From NCBI RefSeq assembly GCF_001403875.1, contig NZ_LN884299.1:1488117-1552116 (forward strand): a stretch of 64,000 bases of DNA, written 5' to 3'. Below, in pieces: positions 27,629-36,205 of the stretch. This stretch comes from Paenibacillus ihumii (GTDB taxonomy: Bacteria; Bacillota; Bacilli; Paenibacillales; Paenibacillaceae). The translations under genes were made by a program, and so were the position numbers. The notes under the pieces are model-generated. The model did no database searches. It was not told where the DNA came from and was given only the letters and a program-made list of their open reading frames with translations. How positions within the stretch are numbered: the stretch's first letter is position 1; each line of letters opens with the position of its first letter.

Positions 27629-28132
27629 TTAGCGGTTTTTGGTACCGCGCAGAACCGCAGTCAAATGATTTGCGTATTGGTTGATCGCCAGGCTGACCTG
27701 GGACTTAAGGAATGCCTTGGTCATGGTAAGCTCATCTTCCGTGCCGCGGCAGGAGAAGCGATAACGGATGTCCAGACCGTCCATCGACGGCTCGAAAATG
27801 CGAATCCCTTGCATCAGAAGCGACTTGCGGCAGCGCTGGATATCTTCGCGGATATGATGGGCCAGCACCTGCGTTGCAGCGGCATAGAGAGATTTAAAGG
27901 TCTGGGAGGACATTTCAACCTCCCTGTTCTTCTTCTCGACGATGTCGAGAGCTACAGGCAGCACGATGTATTTCCTGATCACTTCGATATCCTTGGCTGT
28001 CGGGGGCGATGCGGTGCGGGAGACTGCGCTTCCTGCCGCTTCCCGGCCGGCTGATACGGATTGCTCCTTATGCTGCGGAAGCATCATCCGGCTTGATTCC
28101 CAGAGGCCGTTGCCTGTGAGCTTCTTACTCAT
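27629..28132 (-). CDS. YolD-like N-terminus fused to the helper domain of the uvrX operon
   Basis: A 167-residue protein. Residues 1-23 (MSKKLTGNGLWESSRMMLPQ) match the start of the separate YolD-like protein at 46461-46796. From about residue 48 it instead matches the helper proteins at 48034-48411 and 49440-49811: KDIEVIRKYIVLPVALDIVE compares with GDLQLVKEYILLPILLDVLE, and the pattern continues to the C-terminus. YolD-like proteins accompany Y-family polymerases in Bacillota, possibly as modulators. The ATG overlaps the stop of the uvrX 3' fragment (ATGA), so it was last in the LexA-controlled operon. Since the 20-kb insertion it is cut off from that promoter and may be silent. Function is inferred only from position. 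Confidence 0.7.
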   Translation of the reverse strand: MSKKLTGNGLWESSRMMLPQHKEQSVSAGREAAGSAVSRTASPPTAKDIEVIRKYIVLPVALDIVEKKNREVEMSSQTFKSLYAAATQVLAHHIREDIQRCRKSLLMQGIRIFEPSMDGLDIRYRFSCRGTEDELTMTKAFLKSQVSLAINQYANHLTAVLRGTKNR

Positions 28133-28554
28133 TTATAGTGCCCTCCAATCTTTCGTGCCCGTTCCCTGGCCTGCCCTGATCCCGTCAATGAGGAGGCCCT
28201 CATGATGGCGGCGCTGCCGTAGCGGTCTTTAATTTGATCGGTAACCTTATCCAGAGCCCGAAGCTTCACCTGATCCTCGAAGAGGGTCAGCTGATAGCCG
28301 TGATCGGCGGCAAGATTGCCGAGCGTAATGCCCAGCCGGCGCACCGGCAGGGTGTTCCAGTGACGGTAAAACAGCTTCTTGGCCGCTTCATATACGGTAT
28401 TCGTGTGATGCGTCGGATCGGCTATCTTCATTTGCCGGGAGAAGCCGATCCGTGCATCATAGGGGCTGCACAGGCAGCTGACGGTGACCACCTGCCCCAT
28501 ATAGCCCTTGCGCCGGCAGTCCCGGCAGACCTCCTCCGCGAGCTCCAGCAGTAT
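28129..28554 (-). pseudogene. uvrX: uvrX-type Y-family DNA polymerase, 3' part (interrupted by the mobile element)
   Basis: 142 open codons covering the little-finger and C-terminal part of a Y-family polymerase, aligning residue by residue with the intact copy at 46793-48037 (YMGQVVTVSCLCS compares with YMGSVVSVGCQGA; IMRASSLTGSGQARERARKIGGHYK-type ending in both). In transcription direction the frame begins ATA-CTG-CTG-GAG, directly after an in-frame TAG in element DNA. The missing 5' part is at 48597-49443, on the far side of the element. The codons at the two edges join without a frameshift, so excision should rebuild the gene. Confidence 0.9.
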
Positions 28555-28565
28555 CTATAAAACTC

Positions 28566-28731
28566 TGAGCATAATTGTATGTGTGCATTAATAAACAGTA
28601 TAAACCCTTGATTTATTTAGGGTTTATACTGTTATTTCGTATTTTCTTTATGAGCATTATTGATGTCTTAACACGATAACATGGATATGGTAACATTTTT
28701 ACTATCACGATAATCTATGAGCATAATTGTA
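28566..28731 (+). repeat. Left-end subterminal repeats and hairpin of the element
   Basis: TGAGCATAATTGTA occurs at 28566-28579 and 28718-28731, with the variant TGAGCATTATTG at 28651-28662, all in the same direction. Between them AACAGTATAAACCC (28594-28607) and GGGTTTATACTGTT (28620-28633) form a perfect 14-bp inverted repeat with a 12-nt loop. I infer recombinase-binding sites, and a hairpin that may insulate the element. Confidence 0.7.
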
Positions 28732-28758
28732 AGCTGAAATAGATTCGGGGGTTATAAA

Positions 28759-30018
28759 ATGGACCATAGTGGTTCAATCGTGCCTTTCTCAAGAAGAATT
28801 GATGAGTTGCGTTTTGGTGTGCAGAGTGTAGGAATTGAGTTGTGGAAAGGGCATCGTGATAGTGAGCCTGTCGTTAACAGGCATGCTGTGATCGTTTTGC
28901 AAAATAAAATGAACGGCAGACTATCTGTTCATCCTCTTACGGAATTTATTTTTCATTATTGGAAATACAGAGCTTACAATTCTCAGAGACTACATGCTAA
29001 TTACCTCTGCGCATTCTTAAATTACATACTTATTGAAAATCGTATGAAATACAAACTTACTTCATTAAAAGAACTACGCTTTTCTCATGCCACAGAGTTC
29101 TTGAACAATTTGACGAGAAAAGAAAAATCAAGAATGACGGTTAGAAAGGCGGAAAGAACCTTAACTCTATTCTTTGAGTTCTTAGCGAAGAAAAAACTGT
29201 TGGAGCATGTTGACGAAAGTGCCTTTAAAAAGAAGATCCTTTACGGTAAATCGAATCAAAAATATACGGTTTCCCCATTCAAAGGAGTCATTATGCCGAG
29301 AAATAGGCAAGGCCATATAGCTCATGATTTACCTGAACGATATATTTTGCCTTTGATCGAGTTGGCTGTGAAGATCGCGAATCCCATTGCTTTGGGGATT
29401 TATATGCAGTGCTTTGGTGGAATTAGACAAGGTGAGCTTGTGAACATTCGAAGATCCGATGTAAATTCTATCGGTTCTTTCGGAGAGTTTGGTTTAGTGG
29501 TTCGCCTACAAAAAAGAAACTTGAGAACAGATATTAAAGATAGTGCCGGTGCAAGTGGCGTTAAAAAACCAAGAAGACAAATCGTTTTTCCAATTCAAGA
29601 CTGGCTACAACAGTTGTATCGAAACCACATTGAAAATTATACTCCTGTGGATGGATCTGATGCGTTATTTGTAAATCGGGATGGCAAAGCCATGTCGGGA
29701 CAAAGTTACAGGGCATACTTCAGTAAATTAAAAAGAGAGTTTTTGAAGCAACTAAGGAATTCTTCAAATCCGGATGATCTGATTTACGCTATCAAATTGA
29801 AAGAATATAAATGGTCCACTCATCTAGGCAGAGGCATATTTACAAATCTTTTAGCAGAAGAAGCTGATAACCCATACGATATTGCTTTGCCAAGAGGTGA
29901 CTCCAATCTTGCATCATCTCTTGTTTATCAAGGAAATACGGAACGAATGAGAAAAAAACTTGAGGACCGCATGCAACATTTATATAAGGATTACTTACCA
30001 AATTTAATTAAAAAATGA
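28759..30018 (+). CDS. Tyrosine recombinase 1 of the element (TnpA-like)
   Basis: A 419-residue site-specific recombinase. The N-terminal SAM-like/core-binding region (about 60-170) contains the typical AFLNYILIE and EFLNNLTRKEKSRMTVRKAE segments. The catalytic domain follows with the first Arg in GGIRQGELVNIRRSDV (about 220), HLGRG (HxxR, about 354) and a candidate tyrosine nucleophile in SSLVYQG (about 388). GGGGG lies seven bases from the ATG. Its stop overlaps the possible first ATG of the next gene. It is nearest the left end and reads inward, as TnpA does in Tn554. The three recombinases together probably perform insertion into and excision from uvrX. Confidence 0.85.
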   Translation: MDHSGSIVPFSRRIDELRFGVQSVGIELWKGHRDSEPVVNRHAVIVLQNKMNGRLSVHPLTEFIFHYWKYRAYNSQRLHANYLCAFLNYILIENRMKYKLTSLKELRFSHATEFLNNLTRKEKSRMTVRKAERTLTLFFEFLAKKKLLEHVDESAFKKKILYGKSNQKYTVSPFKGVIMPRNRQGHIAHDLPERYILPLIELAVKIANPIALGIYMQCFGGIRQGELVNIRRSDVNSIGSFGEFGLVVRLQKRNLRTDIKDSAGASGVKKPRRQIVFPIQDWLQQLYRNHIENYTPVDGSDALFVNRDGKAMSGQSYRAYFSKLKREFLKQLRNSSNPDDLIYAIKLKEYKWSTHLGRGIFTNLLAEEADNPYDIALPRGDSNLASSLVYQGNTERMRKKLEDRMQHLYKDYLPNLIKK

Positions 30019-30038
30019 ATTTTTGGAGAATAAGAAAC

Positions 30039-32531
30039 ATGTCGTATTTGAATCCAGCCGAAGCTGCAGAAAAATTAGAAATAGGCTATAAAAGCTTACT
30101 ACGCTTGTTGAAAAGTGGGGTGCTTACCGGCGCAATAAAAGTACATCGTTCGTGGCAAATCCCTCTCAAAGCCATAGAGGAATACAAGGCATCGTTAAAC
30201 ATTCCTGAGGGATATCTAACTATTGCTGAAATAGCCGAACAACTTAATCTTACCGAACTCTGGGTTGGCAGACTAATTAAGAGAGGGACATTTGCTGGAG
30301 CAAAGAAACATAGAGGTTCTTGGATAGTGCCTTCCATCTCTGTAGAGGAGTATATTCAGTCTTCCTCCTCCCCTGAAGGATTCCTTTCATTCCGGGAAGC
30401 CGCTGAATATTTATCCGTAGGTGAGTCATGGATCAGAAAATTAGTGTTAAGAGAAATTTTATCGGGCGTGGAAGTCATCAATGGCGTCCGTTACATCCGA
30501 AAGGAGTGCATTGACGAATATTTAAAATCGATATCGCCGCCAGAAGGATACGTCTCCGTTGCTCAAGCTGCACAAGAACTATCTCTTAGCAAAACAGCCG
30601 TTAATTCCTTGGCAAAAGAAGGGGCATTTCCCGGTGCAAAAAAACAAAAAATACCGTATCATCACGCAGGATGGGTTATTCCAGTTGAGTCCTTAAGGGA
30701 ATATAAGGAGTCTCGTTCCTTTCCGAGCAATTATATTTCTGGAACAGATATTGCTGCGCAGTTAGAGGTTAGCAAAGCCTGGATTACTAAATTAATCCGA
30801 ACAGGCGTGATACCTAAAGGTATAAAACACAACAACGAGTGGATTGTTCCAACCGATGAGGCGAACAGGTTTATTGAAAGAGAACGAAAAAGACAACAAT
30901 CGACACCGCTTGAGTTATTTGAATTTCGGTTGGCTGAACTGGATGTACCGGATACTTTACAAAAAACAGTTGCGCTCTACCGTGAATTTGTAACGTTAAA
31001 AATCAATAGCAGCCAAGGCAACAGCCATACGATTCACAATCAAGCCTTAGAGTATATCAGCACATTAAAGCGATTATTCCGTTTGCTAAATACTGAAGTA
31101 TTCTTAATGGATGCGGAACAATTAGAAATTATCTTTCGAAGTGCAGAAATGGGGATTCGGGATAAACGTACTTTCATTTACTTTTTGGAGTTTTGCACTG
31201 GCAAAGGGTTATGTTCATACTCGAAAAGTTATGCAGTCACTCCCCTTCCTGTTGAAGAAAGGGAGATGTACAGTCCGGAACAATTTTTAGCTTATTACAA
31301 TTATGTTCGGGATGTCGACATTCACATTGAGCAGGCCATCCAAAGTAGGGATTATGCTGTAACATGGCTATATGTCTTAATGCATGTCATTGATGCATGG
31401 AGACCATCAGACATTGTTAAGATGCCGAATATTGCGCTGGAGGCCTGCAATTTGCAGACTTTTGACCAACTCAGGGAAACGAAAATCACTCAAGAGCAAG
31501 CGCAAGCAGTCATTAATCATCTGTATAAACGGGTGGAACGAATGTATATTAGCAAGACCGGTGCTCTGGGGCATTTCCTCGTCAATCAGGATATGATTGT
31601 CCCCACTGCTACCGTTCTTGTGATCACGGAAATTCATCGTAGAATTGAAAATGATAAGCAACTAGTCAGACTTGGCCGAAGAAGATTCACCCATTTTGAA
31701 AAAGAAATCCATTTTCGGTTATTTTTCGATAAGCGTCCGGATCTTGTTGATTTCCAAAGTCGGAAAATGAATAGGACTCTCTTAACTTATTTCTTTTACA
31801 GTGTCGTAGAGGGAAAAGGGAATGCCGATATCGCTTACGAACTGTCTCAACGGATTAGAGGACATACCGATAAAAATTCGACTGCAACATACATTCAAGC
31901 AGTAAACAAAGATGGTTCTATAGAACGTGTAAGTCTGAATTTGTTTAACCGGGGGCATTTTGGATGGCTATACCATCTTCTTATTCGTCTCTCTATGCCA
32001 AACACGCCGCAGCTGGAGTTAGAGCAAAGCACCGTGTTGATCGAACAATTTCGAAATGATTTTAGTCCTTACCAACTGGAACAACTTAGCTATTTCCTAA
32101 TCCGGCAGCAACAAAGCAAACAATCTTTGGCTTTGCGACTATCCAATCTTACGGAAAAAGACTTGAACACATTGTTATTTAAAATTTATAAGGGTGAGAT
32201 GCCCGCCAAGTTGCAGCATGTACAATGCTTGACATACCCAAATTGCACTTCCCCAACTGCTATAAGTTGCCTACATTGTGAAAATGCGATACCAAAAGTT
32301 TATATCCTGATTTCGATCCAACATGAACTTGAGCGTTTAATTTCATCGATTCAAAATACCAAATATCCCGCTGTACGTGTCAGGGACCGCAAGTTTTTGT
32401 TTCAAATTCTGGATCTGTTAAGTCAGGCAGTGCAGCAATTTGGCAGATCCTATGTTCAAACTTTTATTGATCTTAACAATCTAAAGGAAAAGATGATTGC
32501 TATTCAAAATTTACTTAGTGAGGAAGTTTAA
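30039..32531 (+). CDS. Tyrosine recombinase 2 of the element (TnpB-like) with five tandem N-terminal HTH repeats
   Basis: About 830 residues. The first 285 residues consist of five consecutive excisionase/MerR-type helix-turn-helix units with a period near 50-58 residues; each has a core like YL[T/S]..E[I/A]A..L......[V/I]..L...G and a [G/H]..W[I/Q][I/V]P beta-wing (for example SWQIP, SWIVP, GWVIP, EWIVP). The recombinase part follows: Arg in WRPSDIV (about 455), Arg in KMNRTLLTYFFY, and RIRGHTDKNSTATYIQ with the candidate tyrosine near 620. A cysteine cluster (CLTYPNC ... CLHC) lies near 735-755. I chose ATG 30039 with GGAG upstream; ATG 30015 overlaps the preceding stop and is also possible. 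Confidence 0.82.
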   Translation: MSYLNPAEAAEKLEIGYKSLLRLLKSGVLTGAIKVHRSWQIPLKAIEEYKASLNIPEGYLTIAEIAEQLNLTELWVGRLIKRGTFAGAKKHRGSWIVPSISVEEYIQSSSSPEGFLSFREAAEYLSVGESWIRKLVLREILSGVEVINGVRYIRKECIDEYLKSISPPEGYVSVAQAAQELSLSKTAVNSLAKEGAFPGAKKQKIPYHHAGWVIPVESLREYKESRSFPSNYISGTDIAAQLEVSKAWITKLIRTGVIPKGIKHNNEWIVPTDEANRFIERERKRQQSTPLELFEFRLAELDVPDTLQKTVALYREFVTLKINSSQGNSHTIHNQALEYISTLKRLFRLLNTEVFLMDAEQLEIIFRSAEMGIRDKRTFIYFLEFCTGKGLCSYSKSYAVTPLPVEEREMYSPEQFLAYYNYVRDVDIHIEQAIQSRDYAVTWLYVLMHVIDAWRPSDIVKMPNIALEACNLQTFDQLRETKITQEQAQAVINHLYKRVERMYISKTGALGHFLVNQDMIVPTATVLVITEIHRRIENDKQLVRLGRRRFTHFEKEIHFRLFFDKRPDLVDFQSRKMNRTLLTYFFYSVVEGKGNADIAYELSQRIRGHTDKNSTATYIQAVNKDGSIERVSLNLFNRGHFGWLYHLLIRLSMPNTPQLELEQSTVLIEQFRNDFSPYQLEQLSYFLIRQQQSKQSLALRLSNLTEKDLNTLLFKIYKGEMPAKLQHVQCLTYPNCTSPTAISCLHCENAIPKVYILISIQHELERLISSIQNTKYPAVRVRDRKFLFQILDLLSQAVQQFGRSYVQTFIDLNNLKEKMIAIQNLLSEEV

Positions 32532-34162
32532 TGGCTAAATTCCACTCGGCATTACACAGAAGAAAAACCATAGAGGAACTAAGTGATCGAACTATCTTGG
32601 AAAGTATTGAGCTGATCACCTTTAGTCGAAATGATCTTCACGAATACAAAGAAATGTTTAGAGAATTGCAACAGAAAGGAGTTATTGTTACAGGAGCTTT
32701 TGAAGGCGACTTATGGTCCACCCAAGGTGAATCTAGCAAAATTCTTTTCCGCTTTGATTGCGAACTCTATGGCGAGGTCAACTTGGCTTTAAAATGCTAT
32801 ACAGTACAAAAAATATATAATGGCATTAAAGCACAAACCGTTCGGCTAAATGTAGCAAAAATAAAAGAAGCCATACGAATTACCCGGGGGTTTCGACCGG
32901 ATTATTTATCACATTTAGAAGATGCGTTCAACCGTTTCGGGATGCATAAACAGTTTACCATGGCCACCAGTATAAGGGAATTTCTCGCTTATTATAATCA
33001 CCCATATTCGGATGCGTATAGCGATTTGTGTTCAATTTTTAATACGAAAGTCTCGAATGTACGCGAATTGCCCAATTTTCATGATATCCTGCTTTTCGAT
33101 CATGCTTTAGATGAATATTTTAATACCTGTACTACTGACGAAGAAAAATTGAAATTTTATCCACTCTTGTTATGGTGGAGAATCACCCGTATCATTCCCA
33201 TGCGCCCCGTCGAATTTTATTCATTACGCCGGGATTGCACGTTCAAAGATAATGAGGATAGATATTGGATGGTTTTGCCGAGAAAAAAGAAGAAATCTAC
33301 CCTTCCGGGAAAACTCGAGATAACGGATACTGTCCAGATAAATCAAGAAGTCTTTGAATTTATTGAGGATTATAAACAACTTACATCAGCTTACGATTCT
33401 GAATCCTACTATTTGATCTCGTATAAGGCATATCGGAAATACGTAAAAATAAAAACGAAGGAAAAAGCGCGAGAAAAGATGGGCGCTTTCCAATTTATCA
33501 ATATCATTGATCGATTTTACGATGAAATCGTTACTCCGAAGTACGGTGATTTAGAAAGAATAAAGCCTGGCGATACCAGGCACTTTGCCTTTTGCAACAT
33601 GATGTTGCAAGGGTTTAATATGCTAACTATTGCCCGTATAGGCGGGCATAACCAACTGGAAACCCAATTGCATTATCATAAACATTTGGATCACTTCGCT
33701 TCATCTTTCGTCCATCACGCGGCGCAGATGCTTCGAATGAACCGTAAGAAATTAATGCGGTCAAATTGGGATGTTGGCACTCAAGCTATAATTGCTAAAA
33801 GTAGAATCTACCGACTTGATGATTTTCAAGAGACATACAAAGTGGAAAACGGCTATTGTACGGATCACCCATCGCGTTGTCAGGTCGGGGATTGCCGTTT
33901 TTGCGAATATTATCTTTTCTCGCCAGATGACGAACAAAAGGGATTGGCATGGCTGAAAGATTGTTCTAATTTGCTGGAAACCAGAATTAAGGAACAATTG
34001 GAGCTCATTCGATATGTCACAAAATCAATGAATTACGATTGTACAACGTTGACTTATCAGCAAACGGGCCAAGAAAAGCTATCCTCAGCCTGCAATGAAC
34101 TGAGGAGATTGATGGATCAAAAAGCAATGGTCGATTCTCACCTTCTGGAGGATGAATTGTGA
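32531..34162 (+). CDS. Tyrosine recombinase 3 of the element
   Basis: A 543-residue tyrosine recombinase with the Arg in MRPVEFYSLRRD (about 223), DTRHFAFC supplying a His-Arg region (about 349), and IGGHNQLETQLHYHKH with the candidate nucleophile (about 380). A C-terminal cysteine/histidine cluster (CTDHPSRCQVGDCRFCEYY, about 450) may bind zinc; similar clusters occur in recombinases of Tn554-like elements. The ATG overlaps the TAA of recombinase 2 (TAATG). Three different tyrosine recombinases in one overlapping operon is the recombinase-in-trio arrangement. Confidence 0.83.
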   Translation: MAKFHSALHRRKTIEELSDRTILESIELITFSRNDLHEYKEMFRELQQKGVIVTGAFEGDLWSTQGESSKILFRFDCELYGEVNLALKCYTVQKIYNGIKAQTVRLNVAKIKEAIRITRGFRPDYLSHLEDAFNRFGMHKQFTMATSIREFLAYYNHPYSDAYSDLCSIFNTKVSNVRELPNFHDILLFDHALDEYFNTCTTDEEKLKFYPLLLWWRITRIIPMRPVEFYSLRRDCTFKDNEDRYWMVLPRKKKKSTLPGKLEITDTVQINQEVFEFIEDYKQLTSAYDSESYYLISYKAYRKYVKIKTKEKAREKMGAFQFINIIDRFYDEIVTPKYGDLERIKPGDTRHFAFCNMMLQGFNMLTIARIGGHNQLETQLHYHKHLDHFASSFVHHAAQMLRMNRKKLMRSNWDVGTQAIIAKSRIYRLDDFQETYKVENGYCTDHPSRCQVGDCRFCEYYLFSPDDEQKGLAWLKDCSNLLETRIKEQLELIRYVTKSMNYDCTTLTYQQTGQEKLSSACNELRRLMDQKAMVDSHLLEDEL

Positions 34163-34743
34163 AAAAGGGAGCACCGCCAAAATATACAGATAAGCAATTA
34201 AAAGACATCCTATTAAAATATATCTCAAAGAATCCAGGGAAGAAGATTAATCCTTCCATCTTGGAAAGAGAGACCGGGATAAATCGATTTATTTGGACAC
34301 GAAGAATGTCAGAGCAAATCGCGAAGCTCAACGAGCCAGTGCAGCAGGGGGTAGCAGGAACTGATGGTGCACTTCCCTTACCAAATGTTGTTGAGCTTGT
34401 TGAAACATACTGGAACAATAAAACGGGTTTGATTAACGCATTAGCTCACTATAATGAGATGCTCAATGCCTTGCATCAAAAGGCTAAGAAATATGACACA
34501 ATTCTTCAGGAAAACCAAGACTTAGTTGCTAAATTGTCGTTAAAAGAAGAGCAGATTAAAACGCTCAAGAACGAGATTAAATTACTAAAAAAACAATATC
34601 TCGAAGTAGCGGTCAAAAGCACATATAAGACCTTCCAAGAGGAAGAAGGGCTTGAAAAAATCATATCCATAAATAAAAAAACTGAGGATCGAGCCTTAAA
34701 AGCGGATATTGTGAAGATGTATCCCGAGTTATTTGATAATTGA
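34159..34743 (+). CDS. Coiled-coil helper of the recombinase trio (TnpC-like)
   Basis: A 194-residue protein with a GTG start that overlaps the stop of recombinase 3. Residues 1-60 look like a small HTH (LKDILLKYISKNPGKKINPSILERETG); residues 95-160 form a long coiled coil (LVAKLSLKEEQIKTLKNEIKLLKKQ). This organisation resembles TnpC/DUF6262 proteins that accompany Tn554-type recombinases and influence orientation or efficiency of insertion. The similarity is of architecture and position only; I do not recognise the sequence itself. Confidence 0.65.
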   Translation: MKKGAPPKYTDKQLKDILLKYISKNPGKKINPSILERETGINRFIWTRRMSEQIAKLNEPVQQGVAGTDGALPLPNVVELVETYWNNKTGLINALAHYNEMLNALHQKAKKYDTILQENQDLVAKLSLKEEQIKTLKNEIKLLKKQYLEVAVKSTYKTFQEEEGLEKIISINKKTEDRALKADIVKMYPELFDN

Positions 34744-35472
34744 TGTGAGGCCAGCATATTCTGCCCTCTGCGGTATTCAAAAACTTATGATATAATTGAT
34801 ATTGTGACTAAGCGTGGTCACTGGACAAGCGATCCTCGAGACGGCGGTCAAACCTTTATCTCGACGGATCGCTTGTTTTGTTATAACTGGTGGATTGCGC
34901 TGTTTGGGATATTCAATACGCTTCACTGTAGACAACGGTCTACTCAAAATATTGATGGTCTACCGTGGTTTTTATGGTTGACCAAAGTTGACCCAGTTGA
35001 GGCAGCACAGCGCCGCGTTTCCTTTCGGCGTATAGGCTCGATGATTCATGAATCTGAATTCTGATGATTCTTTTTGAAAATTTCTCATAGATGGTCGTTT
35101 CTCAGAGGAATAGCTGAAGATTAGAGACTGTAGATCTGAGATATTTGATGATAAATGAAATAATAGCCCGGCAATACTTAATAGATACTGCATCGGGCAA
35201 TCAGAACAAGTTTTCTTTTCTGCATTCTTGTTTTGCCATCACCAAAATAATGTCCTTTCACCCCCGATATGTATTACCAGTATCCCGGCGTTCTTTACAA
35301 ATTTTATTTTTTCATCTGAGGACATTTTAAATATGTTGCTCAGGGTATCCAACCTTATCGATTTCCTAAGAGCTTCGTAAAAACCGTTCGTTACTTACCA
35401 TAGTTCTAAACTTGTGATATAACACACTCGTTATGTGCAGTCATTTCATTTCGTCAGATCGTCTTGATTCCA
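34744..35472. other. Non-coding debris downstream of the recombinase operon
   Basis: About 730 bp without a convincing gene. It contains one arm of the inverted repeat pair (34800-34881) and, near 34960-34998, a segment (TCTACCGTGGTTTTTATGG and following) resembling 38100-38136 in the same direction. Short open frames here have no ribosome site or recognisable product. Confidence 0.6.
34800..34881 (+). repeat. Hairpin-containing repeat, copy 1 (inverted partner at 38291-38372)
   Basis: TAAGCGTGGTCACTGG followed by a hairpin (AAGCGATCCTCGAGA ... TCTCGACGGATCGCTT) and T-rich DNA. The same order appears in reverse orientation at 38291-38372 with a few mismatches. The two copies bracket 3.5 kb of gene fragments. 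Confidence 0.75.
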
Positions 35473-35742
35473 TCATTTTTTCCTTTTCAATCGATCGCGT
35501 AAATGTCCGACATAAATTGAATTTGGATCGTTCGGATTATACTTGCGATTCATTGCACGTTCAAACTCATCGATTAACATTGCAAAATCATGTACATTCG
35601 GTTCAAGCCCAAAGGCACGCTTCATATCACGGTAATGACGAAAAAAAACGTCCGTTGCCTGTTCACCTGAGTAACCTAATCGCTGAAGCTCACAAATCAC
35701 CGCTTGAGCATAATGTCTATTCATCTCGCGACGGCTCGTCAT
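35473..35742 (-). CDS. Small protein of unknown function (89 residues)
   Basis: An 89-residue protein beginning MTSRREMNRHYAQAVICELQ, rich in Arg and aromatic residues, with no family I recognise. AGGGAGGATGGGGG upstream of the ATG is a good ribosome site, which separates it from the debris around it. Upstream lies a pair of overlapping, mutually exclusive hairpins (35794-35854). Confidence 0.55.
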   Translation of the reverse strand: MTSRREMNRHYAQAVICELQRLGYSGEQATDVFFRHYRDMKRAFGLEPNVHDFAMLIDEFERAMNRKYNPNDPNSIYVGHLRDRLKRKK

Positions 35743-35793
35743 CCCCCATCCTCCCTTTGGACTCCGCTACTTAACCTAATTATAATCAAATTA

Positions 35794-35854
35794 AAGCGAA
35801 CCTCGAGTAAGGTTAACACCCTCTCGAGGATCGCTCTTTTGGTAAGGTTCGCTT
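35794..35854. repeat. Overlapping alternative inverted repeats
   Basis: AGCGAACCTCGAG (35795-35807) can pair with CTCGAGGATCGCT (35823-35835, one mismatch). Alternatively AAGCGAACCT (35794-35803) pairs with AGGTTCGCTT (35845-35854). The two structures exclude each other. The CTCGAG/GGATCGCT parts resemble the hairpins at 34800 and 38291. Confidence 0.65.
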
Positions 35855-36205
35855 GTTTCACTCGAAACATCCATATTATAGCATGTCTTTTTAGAAAATA
35901 CACCTACCACCTATTATACTCCAATACGGATGGAAAAAAGCCGTGTATTAGAGCAACTGAAATGTTATAGTCCATAGTAGTGGTGAAAAAATGCTCCGGG
36001 CTTCTTGACAAGGGAAGCCACGGTATGAATTCTACTAAAGTGAAGTGACGTACTGGCCTACATGGCTTTTCCTGGGGAGCATTGGCGGCAAATTCATTCT
36101 GCCAGCCCATTAGAGCGTTTAAGTCGCGAAATCCGCCGACATTCAAACGTAGCAGGAATCTTTCCAAATGGGAATCTGTTATCCGACTAATTGGTTCCAT
36201 CTTAA
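35855..36205. other. Stretch without recognisable genes
   Basis: No frame here has a ribosome site or a recognisable product. A minus-strand open frame (35904-36242) looks accidental. Confidence 0.5.

Noticed and set aside
27629..28554. Two independent uvrX pseudogenes rather than one split gene
   Set aside because: The two parts cover complementary, non-overlapping portions of the protein, join in frame, and the edges coincide with the change in base composition and with the end motifs.
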